Counted from the first letter of the stretch, positions 10,101 to 22,488 are shown. The stretch is DNA of 33,045 nucleotides from Candidatus Altimarinus sp. (GCA_020724225.1 DYHI01000012.1:1-33045); one strand, 5' to 3'. A program made the numbers and translations. Notes: generated by a model from the letters alone, not told the origin.

Positions 10101-13100
10101 TACTCATACATATAGTTTAGTTTCATGAACATGATCAGATGATAATTTATCATTTTCAATTAGTTGATCTTTACTTTATGCAGAATTTAGTGCAGACTAT
10201 GAAATAAAAAATAGTTATAGTATATTGGTACAATCTACAGATTTAGGATGATTAATTATAGAAAAACAATTCACAATTTCTATAAATGATATAAATGCAG
10301 CACCAACTGATTTAACACTTAGCTGAAGTACAATAAATGAAAATTCATTCGTTTGAACTTTTATATGAACATTAATATGAACTGATGATGGAGAAAATAA
10401 TTGAATTTTAACATATTCATTTACATGTGGAACTCCATGAATAGATGATACATCATTTACTTTAAGTTGATCAAATCTACTTAGTAATGCTGTATTCAAT
10501 TTTGAAACTAAAAATACTTATGATATTTGTGTAAGTGTAAGTGATTGAAATTTAAGTTTAGATAGAAATTTTACAATTACAGTAAATGATGTAAATGAAA
10601 CTCCAACAGATTTAATTTTAAGTTCAACATCAATAGATGAGAATTTATCAATCTGAACAATAGTTTGAAATTTAAGTACAACTGATGAAGATACTTGAGA
10701 TACTCATACTTATAGTTTAGTAGCTTGAACTTGATCTGATGATAATGCTAATTTCTCTATAAGTTGAGCAACTTTGATTGCAGAATTTAGTGCAGATTAT
10801 GAAACAAAAAATACTTATACTATATTGTTACAAACTACAGATGCTGGTGGATTAGTAAGAATTGAGCAATTTACAATTACTATAAATGATATAAATTTAG
10901 CTCCAACTGATTTAACTATGAGTTGAAGTACTATTTTGGAAAATTCATTTATTTGAACTGTAGTTTGATCTTTAATATGAACAGATGATAATGAAGATAA
11001 TTGAATATTGACTTATACTTTGACATGTGCTACTTGATGAGTTGATGATATAAAATTTAGTATAGTTTGAGATGAACTTAGAACTGCAACACAAATTAAC
11101 TTTGAAAGTTGAAGCACTTTAAATATATGTGTAAAAGTAAGTGATTGACTTCTTAGTTTTGATAAAAATTTTGTAATAGATGTTATAAATGTAAATGAAT
11201 CTCCGTATAGTTTTATATTGACTCAAAATACCTTTAATGAAAATGTTTGAACTTGATTTATAGTTTGAAATCTAAGTAGTTTAGATGAAGATTTTTGAGA
11301 TAATCATACTTATAGTTTTTGAACTTGACCTTGAAGTACACATAATTCTAGTTTTACACTTAGTTGATCAGAAGTTATAGCAAATTTTAATCCAAATTAT
11401 GAATTAAATAATTTATATGAAGTAAAATTTAAAGTAACTGATAGTTGATGAATAAGCACAGACTTACAAAGCATAATTTCAGTTAATGATGTAAATGAAG
11501 ATCCAACCGATATTACATTGACTTGAAGTTCAATTGATGAAAATATTTGAACAGGTTCATTGGTTTGATTATTTAGTACTGAAGATGAAGATATATGAGA
11601 TAGTCATACTTATACTTTTGTTTGAGGAATTTGAAGTGATGATAATACAAGTTTTACAATTATTTGAAATGCTCTAATAGCAGACTTTGTATGAGATTTT
11701 GAAACAAAAAATACATATAATATAAGAATTAGATCAACTGATAATTGATGATTATTTACTGAAAAACAATTTACAATTACTATAAACGATATAGATGAAA
11801 CTTGAGTTTTAGTTACTCTTAGTTGAAGTACATTGAATGAAAATACTTCTACTTGAACTTTGGTTTGAATACTAAATACAACAAGTTCAAATACTTGAGC
11901 AACTTCATTTACATATACTTTAGTAACTTGAACTTGATCTGATGATAATTCTAACTTTTCTATTAGCTGAGCAATTTTGGTTGCAGAATTTATCGCAGAC
12001 TATGAAACAAAAAATAATTATAGTATATTAGTAAGAAGTACAGATAATTTATGAAATCATACAGATAAACAATTTATTATAAATGTACTAAATCAAAATG
12101 AAGTTCCTTTAGATATTTCACTTAGTTCAAATACAATTGACGAAAATATTATGGGGATATATACAATAGGTAATTTTTCAACAATTGATACAGATAATTC
12201 AGATTCACATACTTACAATTTAGTATGATGAGTTTGAAGTAATGATAATGCAGATTTTGCTATAGTTTGAAATACTTTAGTTTGAGCATTTGTTCCAGAC
12301 TATGAAACAAAAAATACATACTATATAAGAGTTAGGAGTACAGATGCAGGATGATTAATGATAGAAGAACAATTTACAATTTTGATAAATGATCTAGGAG
12401 AAAATCCAACTGATATAACATTTAGTGGAAGTTTGAGTTTGGATGAAAATATGTCAACTTGAACAACTCTATGAGATTTTAGTACTACTTGAACAAACTC
12501 ATGAGTAACTTATACATATACACTTACTTGATGAGTAATGGATAATGATAGTTTTACCATAAGTTGAACTACATTAACTGCTAACTTCAGTGCTGATTAT
12601 GAAACAAAAAATATTTACAATATACAACTTAGAAGTACTGATAGTTTAGGATATTTTATAGAGGAAAATTTCACAATTACTATAAATAATGTAAATGAAA
12701 CTCCTACAGATATAAGTTTATCAGCTAATACTCTTTTAGAAAACTTATCAATCTGAACAACTATTTGAAATTTAAGTACAACAGATATAGATTTTGGTGA
12801 TACTTTCACATATAGTTTAGTTGCATGAACTTGAAGTGATGATAATTCTAGTTTTTCTATAAGTTGATCAACTCTAATTGCAGAGTTTAGTGCAGACTAT
12901 GAAACAAAAAATACTTATAACATACTAGTACAAAGTACTGATTTAGGTTGATTAACAACTGAAAAACAATTTACAATTTCTGTAACTAATGAAAATACAG
13001 CACCATCAAGTTTAACATTAAGTTGAAGTACGATAGATGAAAATTTACCTATATGAACTTTTATTTGAGAATTAATATGAACTGATGATTGAGAAGATAA

Positions 13101-15123
13101 TTGAGTATTGAATTATTCTTTAACTTGTTGAACTCCATGAGTAGATGATACATTATTTACATTGAGTTGATCTAGTTTATTTTCAAATGCAGTATTTAAC
13201 TATGAAACAAAAAATTCTTACAATATATGTGTAAAAGTAACAGATTGAACTCTAGACTTGGATCAAAATTTTACAATTACTATAAATGACCTTGTTGAAA
13301 ATCCTACTGATATAACATTTAGTTGAAGTCTATCAATAATTGAGTGAACTTTTACTTGATACACTATGTGAGATTTTGACTCTGTATGAGTAAATACTTG
13401 AGTAACTTATACATACTCATTTGTAACTTGAACTTGAAGTGATGATAATTTATCATTTACATTAAGTTGATCAACTCTATCTACAAACTTTAATGCTGAT
13501 TATGAAATAAAAAATATATATACAATAAGAATTAGAACTGAAGATAATTTATGAGCTTCTTTTGAAAAACAATTTACAATTACTATAATAAATCAAAATA
13601 ATCCTCCAACAGATATAACATTAAGTTGAAGTACAATAAATGAAAACTTACCTATTTGAACTTTGATTTGAACTTTAATATGAACTGATGATTGAGAAGA
13701 TAATTGAGTATTAACTTTTGGTTTAAATTGTTCTACTTGATGAACTGATGATGCTAGTTTTAATATATCTTGAATTAATTTACTAAGTAATGCTATTTAC
13801 GATTTTGAAACAAAATCAACATATAATATATGTATAAGAGTTAGTGATTGAACTTTTACATTTGATAAAAATTTTGTTATTTCAATTAATGATGTATCAG
13901 AAACAACATCAGATATAATATTTAGCTGAAGTTTAGCTTTTGCTGAAAATACAGTATCTTGATATATTTTATGAGATTTTGATACAACTTCTACTAGTAT
14001 TTGATTAACTTATACATATTCTTTAGTAGCTTGAACTTGATCTGATGATAATACAAGTTTTACATTATCTTGAAGTACTTTGATAACAAATTTTGTTCCA
14101 GATTATGAAACAAAAAATACTTATACTATAAGAGTTAGTAGTACAGATAGTTTATCTGGAACAATTGAAAAACAATTTTCAATTACAATTAATGATGTAA
14201 ATGAAATACCAACTGATATAGCTTTAAATAATTCATCTATAAATGAAAATTTATGAGTTTGAACTATTGTTTGACAATTATCTTCAATAGATGTAGATGC
14301 TTGAAGTACTTATACTTATGCTTTGGTTTCTTGAACTTGAAGTGATAATAATGCATTATTTTCAATAAGTTGAAATAACTTAATAGCAAACTTTAGTGCA
14401 GATTATGAAACAAAAAATACTTATACAATTAGAGTTAGATCTACAGATAATGGATTATTGTTTACTGAAAAAATATTTATTATTTCAATAAATGATGTAA
14501 GTGAATGATGAGGTTCTTCAGGATGATGAAGTAGTTGATGATGATGATGAATGTTACCTGCTTTACAAAAAGATACTTGTCCATCTTGAGATTATTCACC
14601 AAGTTATTATGATAAAACTTGTGGTACAAAACCTACTTCTACTGGATCTACAAGTAATTGAACTACTAAATCTTCAACTTCTACTTGAAGTATATCTTCA
14701 GTTACAGGATCTCTAGATTTAGCTACAATTGAAAAATTACTTGATAAAAGTTTTAAAGCTATAATTCTTGTAAGTAGTGATTGACAAAAATTAACTCTTC
14801 AAAAAACTATTACTTGAAAATATGTTTTAAAAAATCAAGATTGAAAATATATAAATAAAGTGTTTTGAAGTATGTTACAAGCAAAACTTTATGTTTCAAA
14901 TTTATGAGATAATGAAAGAGAAACAATGCCAGAATTAGATAATCCTTTGATTACTATAGACTTATGATTTACTCCAATTATATATAAGAATAGTAAATGA
15001 GAAAGATTTATAGTTCAAAAAACAACAGATTGAAGATATGTACTATATACTGAAAATTGAATGAAATTAAACTGATACTTTACAAAACTTTGGCATATAA
15101 TTGTGTATTTGAAATATAATTAA
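7198..15123 (+). CDS. Giant secreted cadherin-repeat surface protein, 2641 aa
   Basis: A very large exported protein, probably an adhesin. A hydrophobic N-terminal signal segment (about residues 10-30) is followed by a first cadherin-like module, two Ig-like or bacterial-type beta modules (to about residue 340), and then 21 cadherin-like units of about 100 residues. Each unit follows the pattern I(D/N)EN...GT.VG.LST.DED..DT.TYSLV.GTGSDDN..FSISG..L.A.FS.DYETKN.Y.I.V.STD..G...EKQFTI.INDINE.PTDI. The acidic DEN, DED, DYE and ND/DxN residues are those that bind Ca2+ in cadherins. A 15-residue Gly/Ser linker, a CPSGDYSPSYYDKTCGT motif, a Ser/Thr-rich spacer and two short beta modules (GKYVLKNQDGKYI, GRYVLYTENGMKL) close the protein. 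No LPXTG motif and no C-terminal membrane helix are present. Nearly all glycines are TGA. Confidence 0.92.
8221..14505 (+). repeat. Tandem array of 21 cadherin-like units with 300-bp period
   Basis: Units begin at about 8221, 8521, 8821, 9121, 9421, 9721, 10021, 10321, 10621, 10921, 11221, 11521, 11821, 12124, 12424, 12721, 13021, 13321, 13624, 13924 and 14227. Units 2 to 13 are spaced exactly 300 bases apart. Three subtypes can be seen. Type A has TTDEDxGDT and no Cys. Type B has GTDDGExNG and one Cys pair (units 6, 8, 10, 17, 19). Type C begins SGSL and has a modified DF-T-S/T-N-TG segment (units 15, 18, 20). Units 1 and 2 share near-identical DNA around 8338-8400 and 8638-8700. Confidence 0.9.
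14506..14550 (+). repeat. Gly/Ser linker with five consecutive TGA codons
   Basis: The segment encodes GGGSSGGGSSGGGGG. Its end, 14536-14550, is (TGA)5 in frame, residues 2447-2451 of the cadherin-repeat protein. It separates the repeat array from the C-terminal domains. Confidence 0.9.
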
Positions 15124-15168
15124 TAAATAAAAAGATTAAGTTTTTAAAAACTTAATCTTTTTATTTAT
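15123..15168. terminator. 46-base perfect palindromic bidirectional terminator
   Basis: A perfect 23+23 base palindrome with A- and T-rich flanks. It overlaps the last base of the cadherin gene's stop codon and the complete stop codon of the minus-strand ABC-F gene. It should terminate transcription from both sides. Confidence 0.9.
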
Positions 15169-16870
15169 GTTTAAATTTCTTAAATCTATTTTTCAATCTT
15201 TTTACTTCTTTTTCACCTAGTTTTTCTTCTAAAACTAGGTTTAATTGTCATTCTTCATCAAAGAGACTCATATCCATATTTATTCCGTGTTCTTCCTTGT
15301 ATTTATAGTCTTCATAGTTTCAGTAGCTTACAATTAGTTCTGAGTCTTTAATAATCCAGATATTTGTAGCCGATTTGTTTACAAAGTATCTATCATGACT
15401 TATAAAAAGAATAGTTCAATTATAACTTTTTAGTGCAGTTTCTAAAGCTTCACGAGTATCATAATCTAGATGATTTGTAGGTTCATCAAGGATTAATAAA
15501 TCATACTCTTTTTGTCCAAGAATTGCAAAATTTAGTTTACTTAATTGTCATCATGATAAGTTTCAGGCTTTTTTTTCTAAGTCTTCAAATTCAAAAAGAT
15601 AGTGTCTAAGTATTCATATAAGTTGCTGCTCTGAATAATTTAATCAGTGTTTTATAAAGTTATCTCTAATGCTTTTGTTTTTATCAATTTCTTCATGCAT
15701 TTGACTATAGTAACCAATTTTTAGTCATTTAGCTTTTGAAAAATATCAATCCAAAAAATCTATTTGTCCTAAAATACTTTTAATAAAAGTAGATTTTCAG
15801 ACTCAGTTTTCTCAAACTATTCAGATCTTTTGTCATTTGTATAAGACTAAATCATTTATATAAAAAAGTGGTTCTTTTCTACCAATAAATACTTGTTTAA
15901 ATGTAAGTATTTTATCTCATATATCATCTGCATTTTGAAATAAAAATTTAGCTTTGGAAGGGATATAAGGTGGTTCAATTCTTTCAATTCTATCTATCAT
16001 CTTTTCTCTTGATTTTGCCCATCAAGCTCTACTTCAAGCTCTAAACCTATTTACAAGTCATATTTGTTCTTTTATATAATCATCTTGTCTTTCAAAATCT
16101 TCTTGTAGTTTTTTTTCTCTTTTTTCTCTTTCTGTTACATAATTACTATAATTTGAATAGTAAAAGTTTATAGCTCTTGCAGGTTGTAACTCAAATGTTT
16201 TATCACAAGTTTTATCTAAAAATTCTCTGTCATGAGAAATAATTAGGTATCAACCTTTCCATCTATTTTGTAAATAATTTTCAAGCCATTCAAGAGATTT
16301 CATATCTATGAAATTTGTTGGTTCATCTAAAAAAATCATATCAGGCGAAAGCATAAGTACTTTAGCTAAGGCTACTTTTGTTCTTTGTCATCAGCTTATT
16401 TCTGTAAGTTTTGATTTAAGTAGGCTTGTTATACCTAGTCCACCGGCAACTAGGTTTATGATACTATTATAATTATATCATCATATATTATTGAATTGTT
16501 CTAATTTATTAGAATATTCTTCCATTATATCATGATCTGCATTTTCAAGTAGTCACTCGAGTCTTTTTAAATCGGTTTCCATTTTGTTTATATCTATAAA
16601 TGCATCTTTTAATTCTTCATAAACAGTTTTGTTTTCATTGTCATTGTAGATTTGAGCAAGATATCATATACTAACTCATCAAATATTTTCTATATTTCAA
16701 TCAAAATCTTTGATTTCTCAAGTAATTACTTTTAATAGTGTGGTTTTTCATACTCAGTTTCATCAAACAATAGCTATTCTATCATCTTTATTAAGAGTGA
16801 ATTCTATATCTTTAAGGATTATATTTGAATCTACTTCATATTTATTGATTTTTATTTTTAAGTGTTTCAT
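15161..16870 (-). CDS. ABC-F family ATPase (ribosome-associated type)
   Basis: A 569-aa soluble protein with two ABC ATPase domains and no membrane segments, as in the ABC-F family (EttA, Uup, YbiT), which act on the ribosome. Domain one has Walker A GGNGVGKTT at residues 36-44, signature ISGGQRTKVALAK and Walker B MIFLDEPTN. A charged linker (the ABC-F hallmark P-site tRNA interaction motif region, about 240-310) follows. Domain two has GENGVGKST, signature LSGGQLSKLN and LLILDEPTNHLD, then ISHDRYF. The C-terminus is a short Lys-rich helix. All P-loop glycines are encoded by TGA. Which subfamily it belongs to, and whether it protects against antibiotics, cannot be decided here. A heptanucleotide repeat touches its start codon on the upstream side. 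Confidence 0.93.
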
Positions 16871-16904
16871 TTAGAGATTAGAGTTTAGAGATTATAGTTT
16901 AGTA
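16870..16904. repeat. Heptanucleotide tandem repeat upstream of the ABC-F gene
   Basis: Five 7-base units on the plus strand: TTTAGAG, ATTAGAG, TTTAGAG, ATTATAG, TTTAGTA. On the minus strand they form the leader right before the ABC-F start codon, so copy number could alter leader length or structure. Confidence 0.7.
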
Positions 16905-16997
16905 TATTTTACTTTTGATTATTGTTTTTACAAATTATACTTTGAAAAATGGTAAAAAGGTATAGAATATAAAAAATATTTTTTAATAAACTTTACT

Positions 16998-17633
16998 ATG
17001 AATAATATAATAGATGCATTAAACTGGAGATATGCCACAAAAGTTTTTGATAAGACTAAAAAAATTAGTAATGAAGATTTGGAAGAAATAATTGAGGCTT
17101 TCAGACTTACTGCTTCCGCTTATTGACTGCAAGCTTGGAAATTATTAATAGTTGAAAATCAAAAAACAAAAGATAGTTTAATAGAAGTTAGTTTGTGACA
17201 AAAACAAGTTTCAGATTGTTCAAATTTACTTGTACTTTGCAGGCTAGATAGTATCTGAGTTACAGAAATTGATAAACTTTTAGATAATGTTGTTAAAATG
17301 AGATGAATTTCTAGATCTGATTTATTGTGATATGAAAATATGATGAAATGATATATAAATTCACTTGATGAAGTAACTAAATGACATTGGATGGATAAAC
17401 AAGTTTATATTGTACTTTGAAATCTTTTAACTGTTTTAGCTTTGAAAAAAATTGATTCTTGTCCAATGGAGTGAATTATGAGAGATAAATATGATGAAGT
17501 ACTTTGATTAAAAGAAAAATGACTTAAAACTGTTTTAGCTTTACCTATATGATACAGAAGTTCTGATGATAAATATGCAAATTTGACAAAAGTCAGATTT
17601 GATAGAGATGATGTTGTTGAAATAATTAAATAA
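16998..17633 (+). CDS. Nitroreductase-family FMN oxidoreductase
   Basis: A 211-aa protein of the nitroreductase family, FMN-dependent NAD(P)H oxidoreductases that act as dimers in the cytoplasm. The N-terminus RYATKVFDK is the typical FMN phosphate-binding region. FRLTASAYGLQAWKLLIV matches the family's S.N.QPW-like segment. SCPMEGIMRDKYDEVLGL and LALPIGYRSSDDKYA are the typical C-terminal motifs (PxxGy...VLGLPE and the Y...G.R region). It is close to the NfsB-type subgroup by length and motif order. The physiological substrate is unknown. It stands alone on the plus strand, divergent from the ABC-F gene and followed 101 bases later by ftsH. The start ATG has no Shine-Dalgarno. Confidence 0.88.
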
Positions 17634-17734
17634 ATAGAATTTTTTTGCAATTAATCGTTTTTTTTGTAAAATGCTCAAGCTATAAAATGCAAAAACAAAT
17701 GAATATATTTTAGATTTTAAAAATTATAATAAAG

Positions 17735-19609
<1,875 letters not shown>

Positions 19610-19617
19610 AAAATATT

Positions 19618-19653
19618 AAAAATAAAGTATGATTTATATCATACTTTATTTTT
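19618..19653 (+). terminator. Terminator of ftsH
   Basis: A perfect 16-bp stem with a TTAT loop, ending in five Ts of the downstream arm and more Ts after it. It begins nine bases after the ftsH stop codon. Confidence 0.88.
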
Positions 19654-19666
19654 TGAAAAATTATAT

Positions 19667-19694
19667 TTGACAAATAATATATATTATATATGAT
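19667..19694 (+). promoter_or_regulatory. Promoter of the two small genes after ftsH
   Basis: A -35 TTGACA (19667-19672) and a -10 TATGAT (19689-19694) are separated by 16 bases. They lie 34 bases upstream of the next ATG and directly downstream of the ftsH terminator, so the two small genes form their own unit. Confidence 0.6.
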
Positions 19695-19728
19695 TTAAAA
19701 ATCTTAATTTAAAATTAATAAATATTTT

Positions 19729-20013
19729 ATGATAGATTTTTGAGTTGATTTTTCACAAGCAGATACTTCATATTATTCAATTAGACATACTGAAGTATCA
19801 AGAGATATAGATAGAGATGAGTTAAAAAAGTTAATTGAGAAACATATCTGATTAGATTATTTTAGTGTTGCAGTTCACTGAAAAATAGTTCATATTTATA
19901 TTGATAGAGTTTCTAAAGAAATTGTTGTTAGTTGAAAAGAAATAATCATTTGAAAATGATTATTAACAAATTGTAGAAATGGAACTAAAGAGTTAGTAGA
20001 AAAAGTATTATAA
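19729..20013 (+). CDS. Hypothetical protein, 94 aa
   Basis: I do not recognise this small protein. It has an alpha/beta pattern: MIDFGVDFSQ, a basic/acidic helix (EVSRDIDRDELKKLIEKH), then a run of beta strands (FSVAVHGKIVHIYIDR, KEIVVSGKEIIIGKG) and a closing helix. It lacks a signal peptide and membrane segments. It has its own promoter and ends 15 bases before another small gene, so both are probably made together. The conserved-looking strand-turn pattern makes a small binding domain possible, but no function can be named. Confidence 0.8.
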
Positions 20014-20028
20014 TTAATCATATTTTTT

Positions 20029-20298
20029 ATGAGATTAGATGTAACTCCAAAAATATCAATGGCTAGATCAACTTTATCTGATGTTACTTTACTTTTAGAA
20101 AAACAAGGAGAAAACCATACGAAATTTATAAAAGAAGCAACTTCCTTAGTTTGACAAATATCTGCTCAGATTGACTGTCTTATTGCAAATAATAGATTAG
20201 TTGAATGAAATCAACATATAGAAGCATCTGCACTTATATGAGAATTAAGTAAAGAAAGAGATAGACTTTTAGATTTATTAAAAATAGAGAAAAATTAA
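20029..20298 (+). CDS. Hypothetical small helical protein, 89 aa
   Basis: I do not recognise this protein. It is almost entirely helical, with heptad-like hydrophobic spacing (LSDVTLLLEKQGENHTKF, then SLVGQISAQIDCLIANNRL, then LIGELSKERDRLLDLLKI), suggesting a coiled coil or helical hairpin that oligomerises. There is a single Cys and no export signal. It is the second gene of a two-gene unit after ftsH. The ATG follows a T-run (ATTTTTTATG) with no Shine-Dalgarno. It ends inside a terminator shared with the convergent aldehyde dehydrogenase. Confidence 0.78.
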
Positions 20299-20313
20299 TT
20301 TTTTCTCTATTTT
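20281..20313. terminator. Bidirectional terminator between convergent genes
   Basis: A perfect 14-bp stem (AAAATAGAGAAAAA with its complement) around a 5-base loop. It contains the stop codon of the 89-aa gene and lies just past the stop codon of the minus-strand aldehyde dehydrogenase. Confidence 0.85.
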
Positions 20314-20317
20314 TGTT

Positions 20318-21682
20318 TTATCCTTCAACTATTACTTTTTCATTACAAAAAGTTTTGATTCATCTTTCTCATAGTTCTTTTCAGTATCATGTATTTTTAA
20401 TTCATCAGTATGGTAAAAAAGGATAACTTGTAACTATTTTATTGATTCATATATTTGAAACCTCTACTTTTGATGCTATATAGTTCATTTCTTCATAACT
20501 ATCTCAAAATATAGAACATCAAAGTCCATATTTAGAATTGTTAGCAAGTTTAATTGCATCTTCTATATCTTTAGCTTTTATAACTGCTGCAACAGGACCA
20601 AAAACTTCTTCATCAAAAACTTGCATTCCTGGTATTACATCATAAATTACAGTTGGTTCGTAAAAGTATCATTTTCTATCCATTCTTTTTCATCAACAAG
20701 CTATTTTTGCACCTAAACTAATGCTTTGTTTTATCATAATATCTATATCAGCAATTGCCTCTTCTTTCGCAAGTGGTCATATTTTTGTGCTTGGTTCCAT
20801 TGGATCTCAAACTATTGTATTTTTCATACCTTCAGCAAATCACTTTACAAATTCATCATAAATTGATTCTAAAACTATAAATCTTTTTGAACTATTACAT
20901 TTTTGTCCACAGTTTGAAAGTCTTCAAGTAAGTGCAAATTTAACTGTTTTTTCTATATCTTTAGTCTCTAGAGCTATAAATGGGTCATTTCAACCTAGTT
21001 CTAAAACTGATGGTTTTAGATTTTTTCATGCAAGTTCTCAGATAGTTCTTCAAGCTTTATCTCATCCAGTTATAGTAGTTCAAACTATTTCTTTATGACT
21101 AATTATGAATTCAGAAAAGCTTCCTGGAATAAATAAATTTGTATATATTCACTCTGGGAATCCAGCATCAAGAAACAATTTTTCCAAAGCAAGTGCAACT
21201 TGTGGTACATTTGAAGCATGTTTTACTAAAACTACATTTCAAGCCATCAAGTTTGGGATTGTACTTCTAAAAACTTGGTTGTATGGATAGTTCCAAGGAG
21301 CAACACAGTATAGTACTCACATTGGTTCATATATAATCTTTCATTTAATTCAACCTTCCTCAAATTTTTTACTTTCAAGCATTTTTGATGCATTTTCGAC
21401 AAAATAAAGTATATTTTGCATAGATTTTGATACATCACCAAGTGCATCAGTGTAAAGCATTCACATTTCAATTGTGTTTAGTTTAGCAAGTTCTTCTTTT
21501 CTTTCACTCATTAAATTAACAAGTTTTTTTAGATATTCTCACCTTTCTTCAAAACTTAAACTTTTCCAAATTTTATATCCAATAGATGCTTTTTTAATTT
21601 TTTGTTCTAACTCTTCTTTTGTTATGTAAGGAACTTCAAAAAGTAGTTCTTCAGTTGTTGGATTAATTGTTTTTGCTGACAT
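20318..21682 (-). CDS. NAD(P)+-dependent aldehyde dehydrogenase, YneI/Sad-like
   Basis: A 454-aa ALDH-superfamily enzyme that oxidises an aldehyde to the acid, most like the YneI/Sad succinate-semialdehyde dehydrogenase subgroup by motif order. VLYCVAPWNYPYNQVFR is the cofactor-binding PWN segment. LMAGNVVLVKHA holds the conserved Lys. TTITGGDKAGRTIG is the Rossmann turn. VLELGGNDPFI supplies the general-base Glu, and SNCGQKCNSSKR the catalytic Cys (the Cys of GQKC). EEVFGPVAAV and PYGGIKNTGYGKELG are the usual C-terminal motifs. All catalytic residues are present. It lies 23 bases after tpiA on the same strand and is probably transcribed with it. The actual substrate is not known. Confidence 0.92.
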
Positions 21683-21705
21683 AAGTTATACAAAGTTAAA
21701 AATTA

Positions 21706-22431
21706 TTATTTAATCGTTTCCTCAATTATTTTCAAAAATTTGTTTGGATCTAGACTTGCTGAACCGATAAGAAATCAATTTACATTGTTTTTCTTTATTA
21801 GTTCGTTTGCATTTGTATCATTTACACTTCAACCGTAGATTATTCTTGACTGCTTATTTCAAAGTAATTCTCTTAAGAAATTGTGAATTTCCTGTACATC
21901 ATCCGGAGTAGCAGATTTACCTGTTCATATAGCCCAAACTGGCTCATAAGCAATATCAACTAGACTTGCATCAACTCATTCAAGTCACTCTACTAATTGT
22001 ATTTTTAATACTTCTTTTGTAAGTCAAAGTTCCTTTTGTCTTAGATTTTCTCAAATACAAAGTATAGGCCTTATACCATGTTCTATAGCTTTTTTTACTT
22101 TTTTATTTACACTTTCATTTGTTTCTCAAAAAAACTGTCTTCTTTCACTATGTCCTAAGATAACATAACTACATCACAAATCTTCAAGCATTGTAGGAGA
22201 AGTTTCTCATGTATAAGCTCAACTTTCTTCAAAATACATATTTTGTGCTCATAAATGTACACAACTATCTTTTAGTATTTCAGAGGCTATTCCAAGTCAT
22301 GCAGTAACAGGTGCTACCATCAAATCTATATTTACAAAACATGCATAAGTATCTTTAAAAACATTTAAATACTCTTTTAGTTCGCTTGTATTTTTATTCA
22401 TTTTAAAGTTCGCTCAGATCAGTAGTTTCAT
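21706..22431 (-). CDS. tpiA: Triosephosphate isomerase
   Basis: A 241-aa TIM-barrel enzyme that interconverts dihydroxyacetone phosphate and glyceraldehyde-3-phosphate in glycolysis. NFKMN carries the catalytic Lys, YVILGHSERRQFF the electrophile His, and AYEPVWAIGTGK the catalytic Glu and loop 6. IIYGGSVND and GFLIGSASLD form the phosphate-binding end. The length is normal for the family. It is the first gene of a minus-strand pair with an aldehyde dehydrogenase. A well-formed promoter lies upstream, with a Fur-box-like palindrome between the -10 element and the ATG. Confidence 0.96.
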
Positions 22432-22446
22432 ATTTTAATATTAAAA

Positions 22447-22461
22447 TGATAATAATTCTCA
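22447..22461. promoter_or_regulatory. Fur-box-like operator overlapping the tpiA start site
   Basis: TGATAATAATTCTCA differs at one base from the 7-1-7 consensus TGATAAT-N-ATTATCA used by Fur-family repressors. It lies immediately downstream of the minus-strand -10 TATAAT of tpiA, where a bound repressor would block initiation. In DNA this AT-rich, one such near-match per window is not impossible by chance. Confidence 0.45.
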
Positions 22462-22488
22462 TTATATAAATATTTTATAGCTTTGCAA
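22461..22488 (-). promoter_or_regulatory. tpiA promoter
   Basis: On the minus strand, -35 TTGCAA (22483-22488) and -10 TATAAT (22461-22466) are separated by 16 bases. The -10 element is about 30 bases upstream of the tpiA ATG and abuts the Fur-like palindrome. Confidence 0.6.

Noticed and set aside
8976-12809. Several minus-strand ORFs within the cadherin array
   Set aside because: They recur because the array itself repeats, and are antisense shadows of conserved repeat codons.
8221-14505. CRISPR array, because of the regular spacing
   Set aside because: The period is 300 bases and the units are translated cadherin-like domains in one frame, with no short identical direct repeats.
14501-14716. 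Plus-strand acidic ORF (MNDEVLQDDEVVDDDDE)
   Set aside because: It is an out-of-frame reading of the Gly/Ser linker; TGATGA repeats become GAT/ATG codons.
7198-15123. Degraded pseudogene riddled with TGA stops
   Set aside because: TGA falls at conserved Gly positions in every repeat, while TAA and TAG never appear in frame before the end, so the gene is intact.
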